From JAZDFC01 sp043808235 (GTDB lineage Bacteria; Bacteroidota; Ignavibacteria; Ignavibacteriales; Melioribacteraceae), in the NCBI GenBank assembly GCA_043808235.1, contig JAZDFC010000083.1:1-64000 (forward strand): a stretch of DNA of 64,000 nucleotides, given 5' to 3'. Shown here one piece after another: positions 1 through 7,879 of this stretch. Position 1 is the first letter of the stretch. Each line of letters starts with the position of its first letter. A program made the position numbers and the translations under genes. The notes beneath the pieces were generated by a model. The model saw only the letters and a list, made by a program, of their open reading frames with translations. It was not told where the DNA came from and searched no databases.

Positions 1-198
1 GCCGTTATCGTATGAGTTCTGAAAAACCCAATCAACGGTTTTCCATACTGCATCAACTGCTCCGTCGATTGTAGGGGCTACTGTTGTTTTGGGGACGTCG
101 TACAACCATCCGCCTAACACTCTTTCACCGGTTTGTGCGGATGCAATACTAGAAATAAAAAATACTATAAGAACCGATAGTAAAATTTTTTTGATCAT
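1..198 (-). CDS. Secreted CBM9-like protein, N-terminal part (runs off the window)
   Basis: This is the first 66 codons of a gene that continues past the left edge. The protein starts with a clear Sec signal peptide (MIKKILLSV, a hydrophobic stretch, then an ASAQ-like cleavage site near residue 22). The mature start contains IDGAVDAVWKTVDW, which resembles the opening of CBM9-like sugar-binding or DOMON-like domains (the IDG..D..W pattern). A strong Shine-Dalgarno sequence, GGAGGTAAC at 205-213, fixes the start at the ATG at 198. The rest of the protein is unseen, so the function stays open; export is well supported. Confidence 0.7.
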   Translation of the reverse strand, partial: MIKKILLSVLIVFFISSIASAQTGERVLGGWLYDVPKTTVAPTIDGAVDAVWKTVDWVFQNSYDNG

Positions 199-671
199 CA
201 CTATGTTACCTCCTAATTTTGAATTAATAAATTTACTCCCATAAAAAATAATGCTGCAATTTTTTAAAACATAAAATTTACTTTGTTAAGCGTTCACCTC
301 CTTTCTGAATGAGCGATCTGAAGCAAGGGTAAGCGAAAATAGTATTTATTTTGGAAAAAAAAGTAAGGATTTATATTACAACTTATTAGATTAGCTAACG
401 TAGTAAGATTAAAAAGAATCAAACGCGAAATTTTCATTATAACTCGGTCTCTGTTTATTTCTTCTAATTAAAAAATGCAACTAAAGACACAAAACAACAA
501 CAATAATTCAAATTATTTTTTATAAAGCAGAATTATTGCATGAGAAAATAAAAATGCTGGTTCACAAAGTCAAATTAATTCTGCAAACGATTGCGGTGAT
601 AATTACTTCCGCTTTACTTTTAAGTTATCGTTCACTTTGCTATGTGGATTATTCTGAAAACAAATTGATCC
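199..671. other. Intergenic region, 473 nt, with an orphan Shine-Dalgarno-like sequence
   Basis: The region is AT-rich and carries the leader of the minus-strand gene at 1-198 and the 3' flank of the gene at 672. On the minus strand, 294-304 reads AAAGGAGGTGA, an extended match to the 16S anti-Shine-Dalgarno sequence. No start codon follows at a useful distance; the nearest ATG opens a two-codon frame. A 62-codon plus-strand frame at 536-724 begins with TTG, has no ribosome binding site and overlaps the 3' end of the next gene, so I do not call it. Confidence 0.5.
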
Positions 672-2909
672 TTAGATCCCGAATAAATACTGAATCTTTA
701 AAAAGAATTGCTGCTTTGTGTTAACAATTCCATGCTCTCCTTTGTAATCGTAATAATCACCGGTAGCGCCCACGTAAAACGTTGTGAATGCATTTAATTT
801 ATAGCTGAGCAAGGGATAGATTTGGAATGCTTGACTGAATGAGTTGTACTGCACAATTGTGCGGAAAAACATTTCAGGAGTGAATTGGTAAATCCCTACT
901 GCTCGATAGATATTACCTTCATAAAACAGTTCGTCCGAGGCAACGCTTGATAAACTCGCTCGCACATACGATAGTGAAATATTTAATCTTGATGTTGGTT
1001 TTAATGTTAAATTGGTTTCCAATGTATGTCCGTTCCCCATTTCCGGTGAATCGCTTCGATAAATAAAATTACCTGTTTGTCCAAAAAGATAAATCGATAT
1101 TTCGTTAAGAGGACGCGTGGAAATTTCTAATTGAACGCGATGTATTCCTTCAAAGAGCTTTCCGTAGAAACGTTCGTCATTTAATAAAAGATAAGATGCA
1201 TAAACACTTGTTTGGCCTTTAAGAGAAAGCGCCATAAAAGGGATAAAGGTTTGCTCTTTCTTAGTTCCCTCGTAATTGAATTGCAGATTGGAGTCAAATC
1301 CGAACCGCGCGCGATCAATAAAGGTATTCTCAAAATAAAAGACATATTGATGAGAGGTATATAATTGTCTATACGATGTCTCATCAAATAAACCATTGTA
1401 TGTCTGATACGTTGGTGCAAAGTCGTTATATACAAAATCAAAAGAGTATGATTTTGCGTAACGGGAAAGAACAAGATGTAGTCCCGCACCTGAATAATTT
1501 TCTCCATCGAAACCGGCAGTATGTTTGCTATTACCAAATTTTCTTTGCTCTTCAAATAATGTTGAGTCGTTTAATTCCTTTGTTGTCGAGAAAAATCCTT
1601 CGCCGTTAAAATACCAGTTCTCCCAAAATTTATAATTCCAATCAAAACCAACAACATAATTATGCGCGTCGGATAAATTACGTCCCAATACCAAACCACC
1701 AATATATGATTCATCTCCGAAATCATAACGGAGCCGCCCAACATTTGCTAATGAATTTAATTCTGTCGCAACTGTATTGCTCCTTTCCTCGCCGGGGATA
1801 ACGAATACTGTATTCCTATCGTATGCGCTCATATATAGATATGAAAGCGAACCGCTTTTCCCAATAATCCGTCCAGCTGCGAGAGGATCATTTATTGAGC
1901 GCGAATAGTACATTGGTGTTTGAAGCAAATCATTTCCCAATAAAAAGAACGGTCTTTTCTCTTCGTAATAAAGAGCAAATGTAGTGTTAACACTTATTTG
2001 GTCAGCATCCGATTCAATTTGACTGAAATCCGGATTGATAACGGCGTCGATTGAAAAATTTGCGCTTGGCGCATATTTAATTCCACCGCCAAAACGGCTT
2101 TCGAAGTTGTTGTATTTAAAACCTGAGTTAGGATCACCGAAATTGTTCAACTGCCCATTTTGCTGACCGATAGCATAGGGTAATAATTCTATTGAACTAC
2201 CCGGCTCTATATTCTCAAGTCCGTTAAGAAATCCAGCCTGTGTCATTATTCCCGGTATGTTTTTATCGATGCGTGTCCATGAAACCTGAGTTCGACTTGC
2301 ACGAGGAATTGTCCGGATTAAATTCAACCGCCAGTTTTGTTTTTCATTATCCGGGAAATTTAAACTGGTAAATGGAATTGCCATTTCAGCAGTCCAGCCG
2401 TTTTCATGAACAGATGCGGCTGAATACCATATCAAATCAACACTTGCATCCTCATTATTTAATGTAGCGAGTAAATCACCCATAATCCCGAACGGATTAA
2501 CTGCTAATTCGTACGATCTTTGAAAATCTCCATAAGTATCGATGCAAACAATAACATAGTCATCCGAAAATATTTTATCGCGCTCTGATATATTTGCTCT
2601 TATTAAATATGGTTCTGTATCATAACACTGGAATCCAAAATAAATTTTTTCCTCATCATAAAGGCATTTTACAATCGTTTTCTGCGGGGCGGGTATATTA
2701 TCGCCTGGATTAATCTCGAAGTTTAATTCAACCGATTCGGCTTTTAACCAAACGGGATTATCAAGCTTGCCAGTTAATTCAAGGGGCTGCTCGATTTTTA
2801 ATATTTTTATGCTCGGAATTGCATAGGTTGTATCAGTTTCGCTTCCGGCCGGACAAATTGTTAGTGGAAATATTAATAACACATTGAAAAAAAATAATTT
2901 TGATTTCAT
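672..2909 (-). CDS. DUF5916-type outer-membrane protein with N-terminal CBM9-like domain
   Basis: A 745-residue protein with a Sec signal peptide (residues 1-22). Residues about 35-230 form a CBM9-like domain: the LTGKLDNPVWLKAESVEL start, the YFGFQCYD strand, and the ELAVNPFGIMGDLL and GWTAEMAIPFTSLNF segments usual in this family. The remaining 500 residues are rich in alternating aromatic beta-strands (YYEEKRPFFLLGND, repeated RYDFGDESYIGG-like hairpins), as in DUF5916 proteins, and end in YLFGI, compatible with an outer-membrane barrel. Members are common in Bacteroidota and Ignavibacteria; their biochemical role is not established. It lies just downstream of the MarR-GNAT gene (19 nt gap) and could share its transcript. 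Confidence 0.8.
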   Translation of the reverse strand: MKSKLFFFNVLLIFPLTICPAGSETDTTYAIPSIKILKIEQPLELTGKLDNPVWLKAESVELNFEINPGDNIPAPQKTIVKCLYDEEKIYFGFQCYDTEPYLIRANISERDKIFSDDYVIVCIDTYGDFQRSYELAVNPFGIMGDLLATLNNEDASVDLIWYSAASVHENGWTAEMAIPFTSLNFPDNEKQNWRLNLIRTIPRASRTQVSWTRIDKNIPGIMTQAGFLNGLENIEPGSSIELLPYAIGQQNGQLNNFGDPNSGFKYNNFESRFGGGIKYAPSANFSIDAVINPDFSQIESDADQISVNTTFALYYEEKRPFFLLGNDLLQTPMYYSRSINDPLAAGRIIGKSGSLSYLYMSAYDRNTVFVIPGEERSNTVATELNSLANVGRLRYDFGDESYIGGLVLGRNLSDAHNYVVGFDWNYKFWENWYFNGEGFFSTTKELNDSTLFEEQRKFGNSKHTAGFDGENYSGAGLHLVLSRYAKSYSFDFVYNDFAPTYQTYNGLFDETSYRQLYTSHQYVFYFENTFIDRARFGFDSNLQFNYEGTKKEQTFIPFMALSLKGQTSVYASYLLLNDERFYGKLFEGIHRVQLEISTRPLNEISIYLFGQTGNFIYRSDSPEMGNGHTLETNLTLKPTSRLNISLSYVRASLSSVASDELFYEGNIYRAVGIYQFTPEMFFRTIVQYNSFSQAFQIYPLLSYKLNAFTTFYVGATGDYYDYKGEHGIVNTKQQFFLKIQYLFGI

Positions 2910-2928
2910 TTTTCTCCCCCGAGATCAA

Positions 2929-3886
2929 TTATAATATTTTGTATTTCATGGCATAAGTTTCCCTCTGATAGTATGATTTATCGATCGGACTGTTTTTGAT
3001 TTTTTTGAATCCGAATGATCTATACAAACTATTGGCTGCGATAAGATTTTTATTTGTGAGCAAATAAATCTCTTTTATGCCAAGACTTTTTGCTTTTTGA
3101 ACGCATTTGTTTAACAATTTTCGTCCGATTCCGTAGCCGCGTAATTTTTTTGTCACAGCCATTTTCCCTATTTCATATAGTCCATCTCCATGATTAAGCA
3201 TCGCGCAAGTTCCAACCACCTGGTTTTCCAAAAGAGCAAAGAAAATAGCGCCGCCGGTATTAATTATTTTTTCTTTCGGATTCAGTAAAATATCCTTATC
3301 GAAATCCTCCACTGTGAAATACTCTTCCAGCCATTCATAGTTCAACTGCTTGAAATATTTTTTCATTCCCGCGCTGTATTCGCATATCTCAATTTCTCCG
3401 GGCAGTCCACCATCAATCAATTCCCAAACACGTTCGAACATACTTCTTTTATCAAGCTCGTTTTCTATTTCGGCTAAAGCGGTAATAAGATTCCTCCCCG
3501 AAGAATGGATTAATTCTTTATTCGCCTTTTTGATTTTATCGAGTATGTTTTCGAGCGAACAATAAACTTTTTTCCCTTTCTTTGTAATAGTTAATAGCCT
3601 CTGCCTTTCATCATCCATACTCTTTTTAGAAGATACATATTCCTTTTTAGTCAGTTCGGAAGCGATTTGATTTATTGCTGCGTGAGATAATCCAAGTTTT
3701 TTTTGCAAGTCCGGTAATAGATTGAGGGGATTCCTTGATAAGTGAGGAGATGAGCACAAACCATCGCGCTTCAAAATCAATATTCGATTTTTTATAAACA
3801 AGTGAAATGTCTTTTGATAATCGCTCACTTAACCTTTTCAAACGTGTTGCAAGCGCAAGTTCTTCTAATTCTCGAATTGTGTCCAT
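2929..3886 (-). pseudogene. MarR-GNAT bifunctional regulator, frameshifted at an A8 run
   Basis: Two overlapping frames together encode one protein of about 318 residues. The first (start at 3886) gives the N-terminal half of a MarR winged helix: MDTIRELEELALATRL followed by RWFVLISSLI. The second, read from about 3700 down to 2929, resumes inside the helix-turn-helix (LGLSHAAINQIASEL), then the wing (DDERQRLLTITKKG), and ends in a GNAT acetyltransferase domain with the acetyl-CoA loop RGYGIGRKLL and the NSLYRSFGFKK segment. The break lies at eight T residues on the plus strand (3697-3704; A8 in the message), where seven would keep the frame. It may be a true mutation, a sequencing error, or a slippage site. 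Domain order matches the known MarR/GNAT family. Confidence 0.8.
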
Positions 3887-4028
3887 ATATCATCCTTTTT
3901 ATGTTAATATGTGACGTAAAAACTATGTAAGTAGTTTCGTAGATTTTACAATTAATTGCAGATAGATTAATGCAGAACTTATTTTTATAATGGATTGATC
4001 GATTTGTGCCGATTGGAATTACTATTTA

Positions 4029-5060
4029 TTAAACAGCAATCCTATTTAGAAATGTAATTACCTCATCCGATGATAAAATATTTTGTTCGAAAGTTGGGAT
4101 GATTTCTTCGCCGGGCAACTGAAAGAAAATCGCTTTATCTTTTACAAGCGCCATTGTTACTGCCCCGATATCGTGAAGTTTTTTAAACTCTGCAATGCCT
4201 TCCTCGCATGCCCCTGTAACTAATATCCCGGATGATTGGGTGCCAAATGATTCAGAAAGAGAATCAAAAAAATATGTTAATGAAGGGCGTAAGCCACTAA
4301 CAGGCGCTTCATCTAAAAGATAAATTTTACCTTCCGGGGAGACTGTGAGATGATGAAAATCTGGCGCTAAGTAACATGTCCCGTTTTTTATCTTCTCTCC
4401 GTGGGAGGCTATTTTAACCGGAATATTTGAAGTCTCATTTAACCACTCTGCAAATCCCTCAATAAAACCGGGATTCATTTGTTGTACAATTACAACCGGT
4501 AAACAAAATCTTTTATTCAGTGAAGATAATATCTTCTTGATAAGCACCATCCCGCTGAAAGTGGCGCCGATACCTATAATTTTTATTTCGCTACATGAAT
4601 TTAAATTGACAGATGAGTTTAGTAATTGATTGTGCTTATCTGGAATTAAATCATTCGTAAATTTAAAACCGGCAATTGTTTTTATGGAGTGAATAAGGTT
4701 ATCTGATATTTCCATAAAGCGAGGACTATTGGCTCCGACCGGTTTTTCCACGATTGTGATAGCTCCTTCCATTAGCGCTTTGAATGAATCAATCACCTCT
4801 TTATTATTCCAAAATGTACTTAAAATAAGAATCGGCAGAGGATATTTGTCCATTATTTTTTTTGTTGTTTCTATCCCATCCATTACCGGCATATTGATAT
4901 CCAATGTTATCACATGAGGTTTCTGTTTGCTAACAAATTCAATCGCTTCTTTCCCGTTTCGTGCACTGCCGATTACATTAATCTCATTATCCGATTTTAA
5001 GATATGATTAATCAAATCTCTTACTAAAGTGGAATCATCAACTACAAGAACATCAATCAT
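4029..5060 (-). CDS. CheB-like protein: intact receiver, catalytically altered methylesterase domain
   Basis: A 343-residue protein with CheB architecture. The receiver (1-125) has D8/D9, phospho-acceptor D54 in ITLDINMP, S81 and K106, all as expected. The C-terminal domain (about 158-343) aligns clearly with CheB methylesterase, but every catalytic triad position differs: the GASTGG serine is T167 (GATFSG), the QHM histidine is Q194 (VQQMNPGF), and the GNDG aspartate is E287 (ACEEGIA). The protein is therefore unlikely to demethylate chemoreceptors. No chemotaxis gene lies nearby. It may act as a phosphorylation-controlled binding protein; that is inference. Confidence 0.85.
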   Translation of the reverse strand: MIDVLVVDDSTLVRDLINHILKSDNEINVIGSARNGKEAIEFVSKQKPHVITLDINMPVMDGIETTKKIMDKYPLPILILSTFWNNKEVIDSFKALMEGAITIVEKPVGANSPRFMEISDNLIHSIKTIAGFKFTNDLIPDKHNQLLNSSVNLNSCSEIKIIGIGATFSGMVLIKKILSSLNKRFCLPVVIVQQMNPGFIEGFAEWLNETSNIPVKIASHGEKIKNGTCYLAPDFHHLTVSPEGKIYLLDEAPVSGLRPSLTYFFDSLSESFGTQSSGILVTGACEEGIAEFKKLHDIGAVTMALVKDKAIFFQLPGEEIIPTFEQNILSSDEVITFLNRIAV

Positions 5061-5283
5061 AATAAAAACCTTTTTGATATCGCAATAAAATAGTATTAGC
5101 TCATCATCAAGCGAAATCCGGATTCGTGTAATGGATTCTTTATATGCAGACTAATTACCTCGGATTTCAACCGGAATCAATTCAACTGATGAAAGCTGCA
5201 AACTTCCGAGTTTATAATCGAAGAGATGAAATCTAAAGTTGACAGGACAACAATAAATTAATTTAGGCGGACGAATGTGGGCG

Positions 5284-5301
5284 CCGCTAAAACATTAGCG
5301 G
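5284..5301 (-). terminator. Hairpin downstream of the TonB receptor gene
   Basis: A perfect 7-bp stem, CCGCTAA (5284-5290) with TTAGCGG (5295-5301), around a 4-nt AACA loop, 38 nt past the stop of the minus-strand receptor gene. There is no T tract on the minus-strand side, so termination or mRNA 3'-end protection is only likely. Confidence 0.35.
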
Positions 5302-5338
5302 AGTATTCAGTTCGGCACAAATTCCCGTGAAAATTGGA

Positions 5339-7174
5339 TTACAGACTGAGATTAATTCCACTCATGAACGTAATTCCCGGCATGGGGTAATCGTAATTGA
5401 TTTGATAATCCGTATCAAGAATGTTTTCCGCTTTTATGAAGATTTCGAAATTGTGACTGAACTTATATAAAAGATTCGAATTAAGGAGCGAATAATTTTC
5501 TTTCTTAATTTCGGGGGTGGTTACTATGCAGAGGTTGGTAATGTTTTGTAGCCCGAAGTGTATTTGAAAATTTCCGATCGAATAATTCGTACCAATATAT
5601 AATGAGTGCTCAGGTGTAGCAAGGATAGGTGTATCCTGGTTGATGTATGTATAATTCAAAATGTAATTCATAGAATTGGTTGGATTGAGTTTTGTTGATA
5701 ATTCTACACCCCAATTTGAAAATTTTCCAGAGTTTACATTTTTAGGAGCGCCGCCGGTAAAAATGGTTTGTATCAGGTTAATACCGTCCGATTTGAATAG
5801 TGTTAATTCGACTCCTAACATATTGGAAAATAATTTCTGCATTAATCCAATTTCGTAATTGGTTACTCTTTCCGGTTTTAACTCATCGTTAGCAGGGGGA
5901 AAGAGAAATAATTCTCTTATAGTAGGACTTCTAAATCCTTTAGACACTGAGGTTTTCAATGTAGTATTATCGGATAAATAATAGGCAACTCCGGCGCTCG
6001 GGACATTCTCGGATCCAAAAACACTGTGATACTCGAATCTAAATCCAAGGTTTACTACAAGTCTTTCAAAGAATGTTTGCTGAATTAATATGTAGCCGGC
6101 TTTTTCATTTACAGTCGTATCACCGAGTATAATTCCAAGTCCGTTCATTGCTTTTACATTCCTTGCAATGCCGCCATATTCTTTAAAATCAAATCCGGCT
6201 GTTATTACATTCCCTACAAATAATTTTATTGTTTGGTATAAAGCAAGTCCGTAATTTCTATCAATTGAAAAGAAGCCGTCGGTTACGTCATGTTCGCCGT
6301 AGTTATAAAAAATATGTAAAGCACCGCTCGTAAATCCGAATTCGTTGTTGAAAGTTAAATTACTATTTGTACGTAATATGTCAATCTTCTCGCCAGGTTT
6401 TCCGGTTGATGCCTCTCCGGGATCGGATGACTTTATTTTCGCAATCGACATGTCAAGGCTTAAGTTAAAATGATTGTCAAATTCATACCCGGTTTGCAAA
6501 TAACCATTTGTCAATCGAAAATCGGATGATGGTCTGTGCCCATCGGTTCTTTCGTGGTTTACTGATGCAATAAATCCGAAGTTATCTTGTTTGAATCCTG
6601 AACTCAACATAAGTTTCGCTGTATTGTACGAACCGTACATCATCCGGCTATTTGATCGGAAGCCTTCGATCGTTTGCTTTTTTGTGATAATATTAATTAC
6701 TCCACCCATTGCATTCGAACCATAAAGAATCGAGGCTGGACCCCTGATAATTTCCACTTTTTCTACATCCGATGAAAGGTAGGTATCGGGCAGGGGATGA
6801 CCAAATAAACCTGCAAATTGAGGATTACCATTTACCATTACGAGCACCTCGGTGTTTGGATTGCCGCCCGTACCCCTGATGTTTATTTGACCGGCAGATC
6901 CAGTTGAAAGTCCGTAGCCTGTTATGCCGCGTTTTGTTACAAAAATGCCGGGGATATACTCCGCAATAACGGAGAGCAAGGATGTCTCGCCGCTTTGAAA
7001 TATTTGTTCGCTCGAAATCTGAGAAACTGTAAATGGCACCTGGTTACGGGCAATTCCTAATTTTGTACCGGTGACGACTACTTCATCCATCATTATTGTA
7101 TTTCTAGTTGAATCACTTTGGGCAAAAATTTCGGTTATACAAACGAAAAATATTAACAGTACTTTGAATTTCAC
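5339..7174 (-). CDS. TonB-dependent outer-membrane receptor (BtuB/FepA-like)
   Basis: TonB-dependent active importer for a siderophore, cobalamin or similar ligand; the substrate cannot be read from sequence. After the signal peptide (KFKVLLIFFVCITEIFAQ), a TonB-box-like MMDEVVVTGT precedes the plug (about residues 40-150, with the INIRGTGG and VEIIRGPASILYGSNAMGGVINIITK blocks). A 22-strand-type barrel follows, including the conserved SVSKGFRSPTIRELF segment. I place the start at the GTG at 7174, not the ATG at 7222, because AAGGA lies 6 nt before the GTG and the signal peptide then starts cleanly. It follows the kinase/regulator genes on the same strand; I see no riboswitch upstream. Confidence 0.88.
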   Translation of the reverse strand: MKFKVLLIFFVCITEIFAQSDSTRNTIMMDEVVVTGTKLGIARNQVPFTVSQISSEQIFQSGETSLLSVIAEYIPGIFVTKRGITGYGLSTGSAGQINIRGTGGNPNTEVLVMVNGNPQFAGLFGHPLPDTYLSSDVEKVEIIRGPASILYGSNAMGGVINIITKKQTIEGFRSNSRMMYGSYNTAKLMLSSGFKQDNFGFIASVNHERTDGHRPSSDFRLTNGYLQTGYEFDNHFNLSLDMSIAKIKSSDPGEASTGKPGEKIDILRTNSNLTFNNEFGFTSGALHIFYNYGEHDVTDGFFSIDRNYGLALYQTIKLFVGNVITAGFDFKEYGGIARNVKAMNGLGIILGDTTVNEKAGYILIQQTFFERLVVNLGFRFEYHSVFGSENVPSAGVAYYLSDNTTLKTSVSKGFRSPTIRELFLFPPANDELKPERVTNYEIGLMQKLFSNMLGVELTLFKSDGINLIQTIFTGGAPKNVNSGKFSNWGVELSTKLNPTNSMNYILNYTYINQDTPILATPEHSLYIGTNYSIGNFQIHFGLQNITNLCIVTTPEIKKENYSLLNSNLLYKFSHNFEIFIKAENILDTDYQINYDYPMPGITFMSGINLSL

Positions 7175-7370
7175 CGGGTATCCTTTCGAGATTTTAAAAA
7201 AAATTGTTGCGACAATAAGCAAAAAACATTTAAATGGAAAGGAAGTAATTAATATTTTTCGGTTTTAGACTTAGTAAAGATTTATTTACCGGGGGAGTTT
7301 TAAAAGACATACAACTAAATTACACGGCCCGGAGGAGACAAATTAATGAGGATATTCCATAACAGTGTTG

Positions 7371-7751
7371 TTATTGGATATACCTTTTTATGCGGGATAT
7401 AATTGTCGAAATCGCAAGTGGATCTTTAACGATATAATCGCTTACTCCGAATTGTAGACAATTCATTACACTTTGAGAATCCTTTTTGTTAGTAAGGAAT
7501 ATAATGGGAATGTTTTCAACTTCGGGAATTTTTTTTATTTCCTGTAGAATTGTAAAACCATCTTTTACCGGCATGTCGTTATCAAGAACAACAGCAGTGG
7601 GCTTGTATTTTACAACAGCGTCAACAACTCCCTCTCCATTTTCAAAATGATGTACTTCATATCCCTCGGATGACAATTTAGCTTTAACGATTGTCGAAAT
7701 CGACTTGCTGTCTTCAGCATATACAATTGTTGCTTTTTTAGATGTAGTCAT
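7371..7751 (-). CDS. Single-domain response regulator (REC only)
   Basis: A CheY-like receiver of about 126 residues with no output domain. Numbering from a TTG at 7766, the acidic pair is E18/D19, the phospho-acceptor D62 (VVLDNDMP), the switch Thr T92 (FLTN) and the lysine K114 (IVKDPL). The ATG at 7751 gives the more usual start; neither candidate has a strong ribosome binding site. It lies 113 nt downstream of the TPR histidine kinase on the same strand, so it is the likely phosphorylation partner. With no DNA-binding domain it should signal by protein contact or pass phosphate on. Confidence 0.85.
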   Translation of the reverse strand: MTTSKKATIVYAEDSKSISTIVKAKLSSEGYEVHHFENGEGVVDAVVKYKPTAVVLDNDMPVKDGFTILQEIKKIPEVENIPIIFLTNKKDSQSVMNCLQFGVSDYIVKDPLAISTIISRIKRYIQ

Positions 7752-7879
7752 TATTGAAGTTCTCAAATTTTATTTGCGTAAGGAAAATATTTTTGTGTAA
7801 AATAAAACAAAAAACATTTGAGCGTGATTATGTATCACGATTAGTCATTTTTTTTGTGAACGAAATTATTTGCATCCTT

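Noticed and set aside
536..724. 62-codon plus-strand frame with a hydrophobic core
   Set aside because: It starts with TTG, has no ribosome binding site, and its 3' part overlaps the end of the DUF5916 gene in the opposite direction.
1181..1555. 124-codon minus-strand frame inside the DUF5916 gene
   Set aside because: Out-of-frame shadow of a well-supported gene with no start signal.
7175..7370. Possible cobalamin or other riboswitch before the TonB receptor
   Set aside because: The leader contains short GC-rich pieces, but no B12-box-like or other known riboswitch core could be found.
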